A DNA stretch of 64,000 nucleotides from Fragilaria crotonensis (lineage: Eukaryota > Bacillariophyta > Fragilariophyceae > Fragilariales > Fragilariaceae). Of the stretch, positions 22,601 through 34,466 are shown one piece after another. Numbering within the stretch: position 1 is the stretch's first letter; each line of letters begins with the position of its first letter. The translations under genes were made by a program, and so were the position numbers. Location of the stretch: assembly GCA_022925895.1 (NCBI GenBank), contig JAKSYS010000145.1, forward strand, positions 1 to 64,000. The letters run 5' to 3'. The notes under the pieces were generated by a model. The model searched no databases. It saw nothing but the letters and a program-made list of their open reading frames with translations, and was not told the DNA's origin.

Positions 22601-25600
22601 GGTACTAGGGCATTGACTCGGATTGGGGAAGGACTTCGATCCCGTTAGAATCTACGTGCCTCCGTAAGTAATCCGCGACGTTGAAGAACTCCGATTTGGG
22701 TTCGACAATGACCTGTCATTTGAGAACTGTCACCACGACGGCATCACCTCAATCTGTATCATGCTTGTGACTTTGGAGCACCAAGCAAAGCGCTGTCGAA
22801 TTCAGGAACAGGCGGATCAGACAACCTTCCTGTCCACAGCTGATGTGCAAATCATGAAGGCGGAGCCAGGGAAGTGCCCCACCACCTACCACAAAATGCG
22901 TAAGCTGCTCCGGTGCTACATGAGGCTGTTGGATGTCCCGGTCCTGCCAACATGCCCTCATGCAATTGAAAGTGCGTGCCCTGCCTGTTCTAGCTCCTTG
23001 GCCACAGATGGTTGCAGTCTATGATCCTCCAGCCAGCTATGCTGGTTGTGGAACTGCTCTGGCAAGTCTTCATGGATGCTAGGGCTTGCTTCATGCACCC
23101 AGCCAGCAGGACCAATGCCAGCAAGGTCCTCCAAGCTGGCATTGATGAGTCATTTGGTGGAGCCATGCAGCACACTGAAGGCATGATCATTGAACTGCCT
23201 GGTAGTCCACTAATCAATGGAGGAGTTGCAACTTCATCAATTGTGTTGGACGACTTGTCTTGGAGTGGCGGTTTGATGGCCGGTTTGACCATCTCAACAC
23301 TCAGTGCGTCACAAGGGCACCTTGCGGCATTGAGTATCAGGTCCGCCAGTGGACAGGCCCATACAAACCAAGCACCTGTCCCAGAAATCATTGCAATCAT
23401 GTGGCCATTCTGCAAACAGAAGCCTGGAGTTGGAATGTGTGAGCTCCTCATGGGCGCTGAAAAACAAGCTTTGTCCAAATGGCTGGTGTTGGGGCCAAGA
23501 GGAACCTGTATTGACTTTGTTTACTTGGGGAGTCCTCCAATGTTATGTGCACCTACAACCTCAGTATTCAAGTGGGAGGGATTGCAGTGCCCCCTGCACT
23601 TTTGGTGAGACTCAGAAAGATGACAGACAACAATCTTATAAAGGCCTGGCAGGGGCCGGAGGGAAACACAAATCTATACCATGCTAATGACAAACTAGGT
23701 GCGGGCAACACCCAGTGTGCACATACTGTGCCTCATTTGTTACTTTGTTCTGAATTGTTTTTGCCTGCAACAATGATGCATGGTCTGACCTCTGTGTTAG
23801 AAACGGACAACAACCCTGACAATAATACTGGATTAGCAATAGGTAGTACCTGTCAGCCAGCCCTAACTGTGTCAGCACAAGGTGAGCACCAGTCACGTAG
23901 GAGCCTGATGCAACCTGCCCAGCAGTGGATACGTGATTGCATCCCTGTATGACGACAACTTTGGTGGAATAGGCAACAGGAGTGCCAGTTGATCGTGGAG
24001 CACCATGACCAATGGAAGCAATTGACCTTGCAGTGGCCCTGGGGCTGCACTGCAATGCACTTATCACTGAGGCCCAGACACTGTGGATGAAGTTGACTAC
24101 CAGGTGAAGGCAGGTTTTACCAAAGTCATGGACTGGGAGATAGTAAAGCAACTGGCACTCAAGAGTCTTAAAGTTTTTCCGCTTGCTGTCATATCACAAG
24201 TGGCTGAATCAACGTGGACATCTGCTATTGCACCTTTCTTTTCCTGTGCACAAGCAACTTCCCGACAACCAGCATACTGCCACGCAACCATGTATGTCAG
24301 ACCGATGGGCATCTCGTCCAACCAGCAGTAAATGCTTCAACAACGTCTATCTGCTATGTACCCAGCTCCGCCGGTAATGGACTGATATATGACCTCTGTC
24401 TTTCCGGCCGAAGCATCGGCAGACTCCGGAGTTGAAAATGATGGCAATGTATGTGGACAACTATATCTTGGCAGCAGTCCAGAGTGCTGATGGCATGTTG
24501 CACGTTGCTCCAACGCATGGGACGCGCAGCCCTCCTCACAATTCATGCTATCTTTCCACCACCTGCAATGTTCAACGATTCAATTTCACAGAAGAAACTG
24601 GAGGGTATTGATGCTTGATGGGCACCAGAGAAGACCATTCTTGGGTTCATGATTGATGGCAACACCCGCACTGTTTGACTGCCGGACAGTAAAGCTGCCA
24701 ATCTTGCCACAACCACGCGTCGCCTCCTTGCTAAGAAATGTGTACCCCTTAAGACCTTACAATCGGTGGTCGGACGATTGCGTCATGCTGCCAGAATCCT
24801 CCCAGCTGCGCTGTATGTGTTTACTGCCATGAACCGTGCACTCCGCGGTAACCCCGCCGTTGTGATCCTCAGCCCCGCAAACGGTGAGGAGTGACAGGCT
24901 ACCCTGCTGGACCTCTGCACCATGGTCCTGGACTTAGCTTGTTGGCCAATCCATGTCAGCCAATGAACTGGCTCCCTGCCCGCCGGGCTACCTTGGTTAT
25001 TGTGATGCCCCAGCCTTTGGGGCTGGGGGCGTCTGGCTCAGCTGGGCAAATCTGGCGCATTATGTGGCCCTTAACATCCAAAGCGCTGTCGTGTCCTTGT
25101 CTACTAATCCTGAGGGGTGCTTGACAAACTTTTGGAAATGGCTGCGGTCCTCCTCCACTTCACGTCTTTATAACCTGGATGCCAACCCTACAAGATGACA
25201 ACGGCCACACCGTCATCCACAGTGACAATTCCCCCAGTGATGCCTGGGCCACCACAATGGCGACTATGGCTGCAAAATCGGATGCGGTCCACCGGCTACT
25301 TTGCGGACTTGCCGTGCGCCAGTGCTCCTTGGAAGCAGGGCCACTCATTGTGGTCCACATTGCTGGAAATTCAAATACCCTTGCCAACATGGCATCCTGC
25401 CACAATCCTGACATTGCTGATGACTCCCATTTTCTCACACACTAGCCACTTGTTTCCCTTAGTCCCCCAAGCATGCAGCATATATCCTGGCAACGTGCCC
25501 TCCCCATGTCCGAGCAGATGTCAAACGTGATTGTGACCTTGCAGGGGCAGCGATTGCAATGGAATTGGTGGGTGCGTCACTGCGACGAATGCCACATCAA

Positions 25601-26950
25601 TCCCTGACTTCCCGTGTGCCCCATCAGAGTTCAACAACAACTGTGGGCATTGCCGCCCGGCATAGAATTGAATTCTTTGGGGCTGGTCAGCCGGTTGGTG
25701 CCCAAGCCGTTAAGAAAACCCTCCATCACATGGCACAGGCCCGCATGCTGGCTGGACTTAACAACCCTCAACATACCTCCGGTTGCAACAATCTTGTTGA
25801 CCTGCCATTTCCCCATATCCTGAATTCCTACAAGCAACAAACTGACCCCTGCTCCAAAACCCCAATAGGCATTCCCTGTCAATAGTACCGTCAAAGCCGC
25901 CACTGCAGCAGGTCTTGTGCCTGAGGCATCTGCATTCTCACAAGCCATCTCTGACCACATTATCTTGGGGTTTTTCTTCCTCCTACATGTGGGGGAATAC
26001 ATCTTGCCTGCTGCCCATGTCCGCCCCTGCACAACCCGATTCCGCATCTGTGATGTCAAGCAATGGGCCGGATAGTAAGCAATTCTACCTTACTGATCCA
26101 GTCATCCTTTTGGCCGCTACTTTTCTTACCCTTACCAACGACAACCAGACGAATAGCTAGCGGGGGCAAAGTATTCACCACAAGAAAGCAGTTCCCGGCT
26201 TTTTAGCCCCGTCAAAGCCACGGCTCGCCGAGATGGCCTCGCAGCCATGCACCTCCGACTGACCCTGACCACGCCACTCAGCACCGTGCACCCACAACTT
26301 ATCCATCATGTTCGTGCCACCAATATCCTTGCAGCTGTCTGCCATGGAGCCCAACTGGTGAATCTAAAGGCCTGGTGAGCCTATACTAGGATCCCTCTCG
26401 AATTGGCACCCAATCACAGCAAGCATCCGGCGCCATGGCTCTGTGGCTGTCCAGGCATCAAGCTGCAGCAATTATGAAGTATGGGCGATGGAATCAAACA
26501 CATTTTTAACATATATTCATCCCAGATTGCAGTGATCAGCAATCAAGACACAGTACAAAAAATGCAACATCCCATCTCTCTTCATAATGTGGGCAGTAAG
26601 TTACACCGCCTGTGCCGCAAGAGGGCAACCAGGCCGCCCTACTGGCAATTTTGTCCGCCAGTTGGGTTTTTCCCAGACTGATGGTCTGGATGGTGGAGTG
26701 GCTGGCGCTGCCTACTCCAACCAGTGAACTCTACCTGCGGTATCGGCCTCTACACTCTACACTGCCCACTTCTAGTGCTGGAGGGGGCCCGCCTTCGGCG
26801 GCGGACACCCTCCTTGCAAAGGGTGGTGGGGGTCCAGGCACCAACGGCAGAAACCAAATATTACGGCAAAGCCAAAGTTCTTGGCTAGCAATGGTACCGG
26901 TGGGAGAATGCATTGGGGGCAGGGGGTCCTAGGAATGCCACATTGTTCCA
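22600..26950 (+). mobile_element. Decayed tyrosine-recombinase (DIRS-like) retroelement
   Basis: Plus-strand pieces resemble, in order, an ORF1/gag-like region (about 22.7-23.6 kb), a reverse transcriptase (about 24.1-24.9 kb, with TILGFMIDGNTRTV and LQSVVGRLRHAARILPAAL), an RNase H of DIRS type (about 24.95-25.45 kb, with GYCDAPAFGAGGVWLS and HIAGNSNTLANMAS), and a tyrosine-recombinase-like region (about 25.6-26.5 kb, with FFFL.VGEY). That combination and order is characteristic of DIRS-like elements known from oomycetes, algae and fungi. It is badly broken in many places and clearly old. The termini were not defined. Confidence 0.65.
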
Positions 26951-27279
26951 TGGATAGCCTAATCCTACTACCGGTGGAATCTCTCTTCGGCCACCATCCT
27001 AGTGCATAAAGAGTGTGTTCTACACGGACACAGGTACTCTACAAAACCCACGGTACCCACTCCCAACTCCCAAGGAATTCGTGAAGGTCGCCGTACAGCG
27101 GCCTACCTACGATAGGCGTTGACATTCAAAAGGATTTGTCGGAACTTTAAAACAAAGTGATACAAAAATGCCCAACTGGCTACGGAAACCACGTTAAACT
27201 GTAAACGCCCTCATTTCATGTACAGTAGAAAATAAGGTGAATGGTGAACGCCTAATAACTCTGAATCTGAGATCTCTTA
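26951..27279. other. Intergenic, no gene recognised
   Basis: No gene recognised. The segment ends at the left end of the Harbinger element, where tta (27,277-27,279) precedes the terminal gggcgtgtcc. Confidence 0.4.
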
Positions 27280-27493
27280 GGGCGTGTCCTTTCGGGTTTT
27301 TTGCACATCTAAGTTTCCAAGTGCTCGGACTAATCGAATTTGTGTTCAATTTATCCTTGTTCGATGTAGTGTCCATTCGGTCAAAGGGAAATCGAAATTC
27401 CGAACTCCCAAGTTCTTGTTTAAACTCTAGTGAGTAGGTCTCATATTTGCATCCAAAAGCTAGTACTCGAGTACTACTGCAACATAAAATACA

Positions 27494-28725
27494 ATGAGGA
27501 CGACAATACATGGACAGCAATTGTCATCTGTCGTTAACATTGTTGCACATGCAGCAGCTATTCTAGCTCATGGACATGTGCGCCGGCGTCGTAGAAGGCA
27601 AAGAACAAGCAGGACAAATTTAGGATCTATGACTGGACGTACCTTTTGAAAGCGCCAGCGAAGGTCAGTGTGGGACATTTACGATCAACTCGGCGATGTC
27701 TACTTTAGCAGGGCATTTCAAATAAAGTTCAGAACTTTCCAGCGTCTTGCTGAGATATTGCATCCATATATAATTGCAGCATCTGGAAAGAAACAAGACT
27801 CAAGTAACGACCTTCCAAATGGACAAATTTTGACTGACGTCCGACTTGCTTGTGGCATACGTTGGTTTGCTGGGCCTGTTTATGACATAATGACCACTTA
27901 TGGAATCAGTCACACCGACGCTATCAACAGCTGCTGGTATGTTGTTGACGCTGTCAACAGTCATCCAAGCTTCAAAATTGCAAACCCCGAAGAGCATGAC
28001 AAAAAACATTCCATAGCAGAAGCTGCAGGTGCAATTGATGGAAATCTAATATGGAGTCATAAACCGTCTGAGAAAGATTGTGCAAGATCCAGCTGTAGCT
28101 CTGGAAAAATCATGTGTGCGCGGCAAAAGAAGAAGTTCGGTTTGAATTGTCAAGCAGTGAGTGACGTTCGTGGCAGGATTCTTGACATATCAATCGTTTA
28201 CCCTGGATCAACCTCGGATTGTCTGGCGTTTGAAGGAATGTCTCTGTTCCAGAAGTTGGAAGATGGTATGCTAGCTCCCAGGTTGTGCTTATTTGGCAAC
28301 AATGCCTACTTCAATACGTCATAATGGCGACGCCGTATCCTGGTGTGTCAGGTGGCTCAAAAGATGCCTACAATTTCTACCATTCGCAGTTGCGAATCAA
28401 AATTGAATGCACATTTGGAATTTGGACTCATCACTGGTCTATCCTGAGAAGCGCGATACCCATGAACGTCAGCATACAAAAGACTGTTGCGCTTGTAATT
28501 TGTCTTGCAAAATTGCATAACTACTGCATTGATGCCGACGACAATGTTGTTTTGCCATGTACTGCATCGGATGAGTGGCAACACGAGATCAATGGTGCTG
28601 TTCCAATGGTAAAAACGGAGCATTCTGATTCAAGCGGTGGCATAACCCCGCGCCAGTTGCAGGAAGGAGGACATCATTTTGATGATATCATTGGTGGGAT
28701 AACCGGTCTTTATAACAGACAGTGA
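27494..28725 (+). pseudogene. PIF/Harbinger transposase (DDE_Tnp_4 type), inactivated
   Basis: The frame opens with ATG at 27,494 and encodes an Arg-rich N-terminus (VRRRRRRQRTSR), then a TGA at 27,647-27,649, then KRQRRSVWDIYDQLGD and the catalytic region. The first Asp is present (AIDGNLIW), with VSDVRGRILDISIVYPGSTSD after it. The second catalytic site reads GNNAY, codon AAC at 28,298-28,300, where active family members have GD(N/S)AY. A one-base frame change near 28,318 leads into ATPYPG and the HSQLRIKIECTFG motif holding the Glu, then LAKLHNYCID. One stop, one frameshift and one lost catalytic Asp make it inactive. Confidence 0.85.
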
Positions 28726-28856
28726 CGGTACAATTACATATGTGAGAAACAAGGAGTAACACAGCCACATGATAGATTGCATGATTTGGTTGCCTCTGTA
28801 TGTCTTACTCGACCATCATTGCAAGTCCGCTCAGTACAGAATAACTAGTAAAATGA

Positions 28857-30359
28857 TCAATCACAGTCATTAAATGTTTCAAGTTCTAGACTACGAATCT
28901 TGTTTTTGATTCGGAGACATTCATTAACATAAAAGTTTGACAGCTTTGAACTTCTATGCAACCTTGCTACGTCATTCAACTCTGCTTTCCGATGGAAAAT
29001 GCATTCGCGCTGTTGTTCCCTCATTACTGTTGCTTGACGTCGTTGGTTCAGTTGTTGCTCGTGCAATCAATCATCATTCCGATCACTCCACAGCTGTTGC
29101 TGGCATGCTGTAAGTTCTTGAATTGACTGGACAAGAGGAAGCAATTTCAAAGATTCTTCGTCATTCTCCGTATCATCTTGGTAGCGGCGTTTGCGTTTGC
29201 GACGACCAAGACTGCTGGCGCCACTGCTGCTATGTGCTGTGGTTGCCGCACATGAGCGATGCGTCAGATGCACGGGTGCTATTGCTCAGACGCTGCAGCG
29301 ACGATTGAAGAAGTTGGTGACAATCTGCCAACACCAAAAGTACAGATACAATGGTCGACCGTTCAAGAAGGCCGCTCGAGTTTGCAAGGCACGAGCTGGT
29401 CTTCTGGCAAGTGAACCGTGGTGCTGCTGATTTTCGTCGTCCTCCGAAACAGAAGATGCGACACCGGACAATGATACTCCCCCAGCATTCTCATCGTCAA
29501 CTTCTTCTTTCATCCCACCTTCGCCCGGGCCACTCTGTTCCCACCTACTTATGATCCGAAGCAAATCAGATCGCATGGATGCAAATATGTCTTGGATCTT
29601 TTGCGGAGTTGCCGGAGAGAGTGCCTGTACTTGTTCATATGAACAAACAGTGGCACTCACATAATCAACGTGACATTCTGATGCGGGTGCAACACCAGGA
29701 TTGTAGTCCGGACTATTCCAGAGTTAAGAAAGGATTTCGAATAAAGATTTTGGTCTTTGCACATGGAAGAGGAGGAGATGAATTGAGAAGTGTAAGTAAG
29801 TAGTCAGAGCAAACAAGCATGACATTCAACAACAAATGCATCCACATGATTGTAGTTCTTACCTATTTTCATTATGACGTCCATCTAATTCTTGGCAAGT
29901 TAGGACATTAGTAGCTCTGGTCAGAAAGAGGCTCTTCACGTGATCCTGTGTGAGGCACATTATAACGCGAAGATACGGAACAACTCCTCGCCAGCTTTGC
30001 CCCCCACCAGTGCTGACAGTGCTTGGCAACAACTCACTCTCTTGCTGTTATTGCTGGGCTTATACCAAGAACAAGATGTCTTGAACCCTTGCCACCTCCT
30101 TAGTAAGGAATTCAATGTCGGCTTCATTGCGAACTGGGTTTCGTTGGAGCCAATCCATGCAAAGCTGTCGCGTCCACTTACTGGGACATGGAAGTGGGAG
30201 TACATTGAACATTGAACAGCGTTGCTCGTCGTGCAACTTCATTGCAAAAGTCAGTGTTTTTAGGACGCAACAATGCTGTTTTGGGAAGTTGCAACTGCCA
30301 TGGTTCCGATTCCAAGCAGAACAAAGGAGAATTGCCATCGCGATCACGCAAACCAACAC
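28857..30359 (-). pseudogene. Harbinger-associated accessory (SANT/Myb-like) gene remnant
   Basis: Minus-strand frames opposite the transposase give, in order, a segment PSKWTRQLCMDWLQRNPV (about 30.2-30.1 kb) that could be a SANT/Myb-like DNA-binding region, an acidic region (about 29.66-29.29 kb), a basic patch RRKRKRRYQDDTENDEES (about 29.2 kb) and a helical charged tail ending LRIKNKIRSLELETFND. The last two share a frame interrupted by one stop at 29,067-29,069. Harbinger elements normally carry such a second DNA-binding protein. Identity of the domain is inferred from position and composition. Confidence 0.45.
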
Positions 30360-30753
30360 AGCACATCATGTACAATACCTTCTTTTGGTTGCCTGCTTCC
30401 TCGTAAAGTTTCTGACACAGACACAACTCTGTGCCATCAGATACATCCTCCGTCACAGCACTGTTGTCAAAGTCTTCAAAGAAGCTCATGCTGACAATGT
30501 AGATATCATCATAGGGGTGCTGAATAAAATTCAGCTCCCTGCTGTTTGTTTCTTGCACAATGTAGTATAGATGAAGATTCTTTGTGCGTGCTGAATTCTT
30601 CTACGCTTCCTGCTAAAGGAAGACAAAGAACATTTGTTCTTTGCATACTTATGCAGTCAAGCTTTGGTCAGCATCAAACAGGTTATGAAACTTGTACGTC
30701 AGCTTAGCTAAAAAAATCTCGTTAACTTGGATGTCCGAGGCCGCGAAAGATGA

Positions 30754-31153
30754 GGGCGTGTCCATTCGGGTTTTTTTCACATCCAAGTTTCCAAGTGATC
30801 GAACTAGTCGAATTTGGGTTCGATTTATGCTTGGTCGATGTAGTGTCCATTCGGACAAAAGGAGAATCAAAGTTCCGAACTCCCAAGTTTTACTTCCTCC
30901 GAGTAGAGTTGAATGCTTGGGGAGTAGAGTCATTTCAAAATTTTCTGGCATTGCGAACATGAGTGTCGTATCCACTGGATTAGCTGGTACAGGCAACAGG
31001 TTATGAAACTTGGATTTCTGAACTTGGCTAAAAAATCTCGTTAACTTGGGAGTCCCACAAAACACAAAATCCAAGTTGTATCACGAGTCGACTAGTTCGA
31101 TCACTTCGAAACTTGGAAACTTGGATGTGAAAAAAACCCGAATGGACACGCCC
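30754..31153. mobile_element. Harbinger-derived MITE (400 bp) nested in the transposon
   Basis: It begins gggcgtgtccattcggg and ends cccgaatggacacgccc, with terminal inverted homology of about 50 bp. It is flanked by 3-bp direct repeats tga at 30,751-30,753 and 31,154-31,156. Both its left and right subterminal sequences are homologous to those of the surrounding Harbinger element, so it is probably an internal-deletion derivative of the same family inserted into its relative. It has no coding capacity. Confidence 0.85.
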
Positions 31154-31328
31154 TGAGGCCAATCGCCTTATCTTGCCACCAAAACCAAAACCAAAACCAA
31201 AACGAGTCTTGGGTCATTTTGGTTTTGGTTGTCACATAAATCAACCCTTACCATGGGCCCCCTTTTGTCCCTAACGGGTTATGAAGCTTGTGCCATTTTG
31301 GTTGTCTCTGTAATCATAACCTATTCGC

Positions 31329-31353
31329 AACCGAAATAAAGTTAATTTCGGTT
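31329..31353. other. Perfect 9-bp stem hairpin
   Basis: aaccgaaat and atttcggtt are separated by seven bases. It lies in non-coding DNA between the nested MITE and the right end of the Harbinger element. A short run of ccaaaa repeats with its inverted counterpart lies about 130 bp to the left. It may be a remnant of another small element; no function is claimed. Confidence 0.5.
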
Positions 31354-32109
31354 GGCCGACCGAAATGGACCACAGTGCACTGAAATTCCATGTTCCCTTG
31401 CGACACATAAAAATGAAGGTTGCTGATTGGCTGACAGAGTTCTTGCAGACTACAGTAGTCGAGTACATACTAATACTACTAGCTAGTGCCGGTAAGACAG
31501 AACAAATCTACACTGTAGTACAACCTCGTTTGTAAGACAATTCTATGATACGGCCGCCTCTGCTTTGCTTTTACTATGTATGATTCATCAGTAGCTACTC
31601 CCGCGTCCTCGTTCACAAGACGACAGAACTGCCGTAGGTGGCGTGTTGAAAAAGGCGCCGGAGTCGTCATTTGCTGATGATTTGGATTTGTCGTACAAGT
31701 ACTTGTACCTGACGTGTGACATGTCATGCTTTGTCCGATCTGGACGAAGCAGCAAACCAAGATTCCGTTTTGACTACTTCGAATACTGTTACGGTAAGGG
31801 TAACAAAATCACAAGAACGAAAATGACGTGCGATTTTATTAGGTTTCTTTTGAATCGCATTTTGGTAATGGTTTTTCGTCGCAAGATAATAAGGATTGGC
31901 CTGAGAGTCCCACTAACTCAAAAATCCAAGTTGAATCACGAGTCGATTAGTTCGAGCACTTGGAAACTTGGAGGTGCAAAAAAAACCGAATGGACACGCC
32001 CGTTGATTCGCCAAGATGCTATGATCGTACACGTTTTCTGTCTGTGACCAGAATAGAGGTCACTCATGGTACATGTTACATGTACCATTATTCGCATCAG
32101 GCCAAACAG

Positions 32110-32135
32110 GCAAATCCAAAATATTGCCTCAGGAT
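32110..32135 (+). promoter_or_regulatory. Conserved leader motif of DUF6824 genes (copy 2)
   Basis: gcaaatccaaaatattgcc lies 81 bp upstream of the conserved ATG. The same element, aatccaaaatcttgc, occurs at about 1,297 (copy 1) and 40,113 (copy 3); shorter forms caaatccaa occur at 42,671 (copy 4) and about 47,135 (copy 5). A position 50-110 bp before each start suggests a core-promoter or 5'-UTR element, or simply residual homology. Confidence 0.5.
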
Positions 32136-32190
32136 GAACGGCAATGGCCACTGTGAGCAGCGATTGCCAACCAGCGTCGACGCTTCAACC

Positions 32191-33105
32191 ATGTGCTCTT
32201 TGATCCTGCCGACAGACATAATGCTGGGACGAGGCCCAACGTGTTACAACAATCCAGGCAACAGGGTGTTTCGCAAACTGGTGAAGGAACACGTCGAACA
32301 TTACAAGAATGAAGCCCGTCGAAGGGAAAAGGCAGCCTTAGTTAAGATGCTGATTTCCAAGCTGCGCGCGAAGGGCTATCGTTTTCTCCATCGATCTGCA
32401 ACTGGGACATGGATTGACGCGCCTCCTCATATTGTGGAGAAAAAAGTTGGCCATGGGCTTCGAGACGCTCGACTTTCAGCGTCTAAGATTGGCGGCGACA
32501 TCAAGGTGCTCCCGAAGAACTTCCGTCCCGCCATTGCAGAGCCAAAGCACACAGTCCAGGCCGAGGTTGTCGTGAGCGGAGAGATAATGACTGCTGAAGA
32601 AATACAAGGGAAAAGGTCGGACAACACGGCCGTTATCACTACTGGTGAGGCAAGCAATTGCGATACAACTTCAACAAAGTTACAGGAGAATCTCAAGCAT
32701 GTGGTGGACTCCTCACCGGTGTCCCCCCTGAACTTGCCTTGTGACTTCGCCTCGATTCCGCTGGAGCTCCCTCTTGCTGACGGGAGACGACAGAATGCTG
32801 GACTGTCCTCCTTCTTCGCTGAGACTTACACAAATTCCTCCTCAGAGATGGAGCAACGGTTGGAGAATTGTGAACGGAGTTGGGACGACATCAAGGATAC
32901 TTTGAGGCTTCCAGATGTTTCACCAAGGGCTGTGGCAACACATGGTGCCCACGATCTGGATGCTGTGGGCATGGTCATGAACATGTACGCCGGTGTTTAT
33001 GGACAGAATTTCGACAACTACATTGTTGACGATCCCTATCAGCCATTTGGGTGCGATCTCGAGGATGCGCAGAGCCTTTGCCGCTGGTTTAGTCACCTTT
33101 TGTGA
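32191..33105 (+). CDS. DUF6824 protein (copy 2), no repeats
   Basis: 304 residues counted from the Met of MCSLILPTDIMLGRGP, the start shared by the paralogues (CAACCATG context). The frame is open further upstream into the Harbinger right end, which is unlikely to be coding. The DUF6824 domain covers about residues 8-93 (NNPGN, FRKLVKEHV, YRFLHRS, KVGHGLRDAR). The middle is a variable linker without the 30-residue repeat. The C-terminal third has the acidic segment (MEQRLENCERSWDD), a conserved DAVGMVMNMYAGVYG helix-like stretch and the terminal DPYQPFGCDLEDAQSLCRW motif, all intact. The function of the family is unknown. This copy and the one at 47.2 kb look like complete, repeat-free versions of the gene. 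Confidence 0.85.
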   Translation: MCSLILPTDIMLGRGPTCYNNPGNRVFRKLVKEHVEHYKNEARRREKAALVKMLISKLRAKGYRFLHRSATGTWIDAPPHIVEKKVGHGLRDARLSASKIGGDIKVLPKNFRPAIAEPKHTVQAEVVVSGEIMTAEEIQGKRSDNTAVITTGEASNCDTTSTKLQENLKHVVDSSPVSPLNLPCDFASIPLELPLADGRRQNAGLSSFFAETYTNSSSEMEQRLENCERSWDDIKDTLRLPDVSPRAVATHGAHDLDAVGMVMNMYAGVYGQNFDNYIVDDPYQPFGCDLEDAQSLCRWFSHLL

Positions 33106-33180
33106 TTGGAACAGGGCATTTTTGACAACAACAACAACTTTGACACTCCAGTACCTATATTAGCATCTTGTGTAATTATT

Positions 33181-33290
33181 AAGTATAATGACTCTCCGCC
33201 ACTTTATTCGCCCACACCGCAACATCCTTCGATACCAACCCCAACTTCGTAGTCAACAACTCTTGGATATCGTGTGAATTAAAGACTGCC
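33181..33290 (-). pseudogene. Decayed 3' end of a P5CS copy (copy 2)
   Basis: On the minus strand the frame reads ELLTTKLGLVSKDVAVWA and then ends in HYT. The intact P5CS C-terminus at 48.35-48.45 kb reads GLLTTKWQLRSKGVNYVG and then LKHYTHKELL. Nucleotide identity in the central stretch (gtagtcaacaa and neighbours) is about two thirds and in register. It lies convergent to and directly downstream of DUF6824 copy 2. Confidence 0.75.
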
Positions 33291-33996
33291 CAAGCGCCCC
33301 AGCACTTCTGTTTACTTACTTCTGATGACATCATCTTTGTTGTGCTCATGGTGAAAGGAAGGGTAAAAAGCACCTACTGCAGCCTGGACGTTTCAAGAAT
33401 CGTTTTTGATTGGTTTTTGCGAGGCCGTTGAGGGAGGGCAAAGCGGTCATTCATTTTTGTCATCACACAAAACTGTTTAAGAACAACTTTGGTAGAAGTT
33501 CTGTTGCAACTTTTACTTAGGTCGAAGAGTTGCGTGGCTTTTTTTCCTTAGCGTTTTGAGGGCTTATTCAAATGAAAACTGAGGTCTGATCTATTAGAAC
33601 GAGTAATGTTGTCGCGCGAAACCTCACAACTTCTGTTCTAGGTAAGTGCAATGCGACCACGACGTCAAGGACATTTTCATCTGAAGGTCTTTTTTTTCGC
33701 GAGTGCGTCGAACAGATGTCATCGATTGCGTTACGTACGGAGCCAAGTGACGCACCCATGTGTGGTCATCGAATGTGACGTTGGTTCTGAAGGTTGGTCG
33801 GAATTAAAAAACACAACGCGGCGAAAGAATGTCCAACGCAGTATAGAAACCTCGTATAATTCTACGTGCAACTTCGCTACAGTACCTACCTTCGACGCAT
33901 ACGGCTTAACTCTGAATAAAAGCAGTCCTGATGATTCCGAAGATACGACCCGATGATATTCCCAATCTTTTTCGGGAAGTAAAACAAGGGCACGTG
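33291..33996 (+). promoter_or_regulatory. Ancestral upstream region of DUF6824 copy 3, now displaced
   Basis: It contains gtcgcgcgaaacctcac (33,611), ccaagtgacgcacccatg (33,743-33,760) and a block 33,826-33,872. These match the upstream regions of copy 4 (42,302; 42,401-42,418) and copy 1 (949; 1,089-1,135). The gene it belonged to starts at 40,196; copia element B now separates the two by 6.1 kb. tgacgcac resembles a bZIP (CRE-like) site. No other gene is seen here. Confidence 0.5.
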
Positions 33997-34466
33997 TGTT
34001 GAGATGTTCCAGATCTCTGCAACAGTACTTACACTTCCGGTGCGCAGTACCACGGTAAATCTACCAGCTAGTAGTTTGACAACACTATAAACCCTTGTTT
34101 GTTTTCCTCTCTGCAATGTTGTGACTACTTTAGATTACCCCTATCAATCCTCCCAGACCTCTTGGTCTTACCAAATTGATCTTGCTTCTTGGAAGTAACC
34201 TTCTTAGCCTTGTTCTTCACTTCAATCCATGCATTTTCATTAATTATATTTCTCGCACCGTTGATTCCTTTCTTTCGATCGTACCAGTTAATCTTGCATG
34301 TTGGACCTCATCCGTAGGAATTCGTATTCCATTTACGAATCCCGAATAAATATTCTTGAACGAATCTTCCAGATTTCGCACGACTGTCGGTCGTGCGTAC
34401 TGCACTGTCATAGCAGTCCCGTTTCCACTGCTACTGTCGCTTGTCAGTAAACGCTTATCCTCGACA
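33997..34466 (-). repeat. 3' LTR of copia element B
   Basis: Runs from tgttgagatgttcc to tatcctcgaca on the plus strand. Inward it is followed by tcctccctcc, the complement of a purine tract (ggagggagga) at the position of a polypurine tract. Confidence 0.93.

Larger units (their letters stand above)
27280..32001 (+). mobile_element. PIF/Harbinger DNA transposon with inverted ends
   Basis: The left end gggcgtgtcc (27,280) and right end ggacacgccc (to 32,001) are inverted repeats. Homology extends inward through ttccaagtgctcg.actaatcga. Between them lie a Harbinger-type DDE transposase (plus strand) and an accessory minus-strand gene, the usual two-gene layout of this superfamily. Left-end DNA also resembles the left end of the nested MITE. 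The left flank is tta, the target preferred by Harbinger, but the right flank is gtt, so no clean target duplication survives. The right end lies only 190 bp upstream of the next DUF6824 gene. Confidence 0.7.

Noticed and set aside
23012-23608. 198-codon plus-strand frame
   Set aside because: It lies inside the decayed DIRS-like element, overlaps other fragments of it and shows no recognisable domain.
31180-31206. ccaaaa repeats as possible telomere-like DNA
   Set aside because: Only about four to five units with an inverted partner nearby; no TTAGGG-type array. More likely part of a small repeat.
31960-32190. In-frame upstream extension of DUF6824 copy 2 into the Harbinger end
   Set aside because: The sequence is transposon terminal repeat. 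Paralogues start at the conserved Met, so 32,191 was preferred.
33179-33373. 64-codon minus-strand frame as a small gene
   Set aside because: Its sequence matches the C-terminus of P5CS, so it is a gene remnant, not a separate gene.
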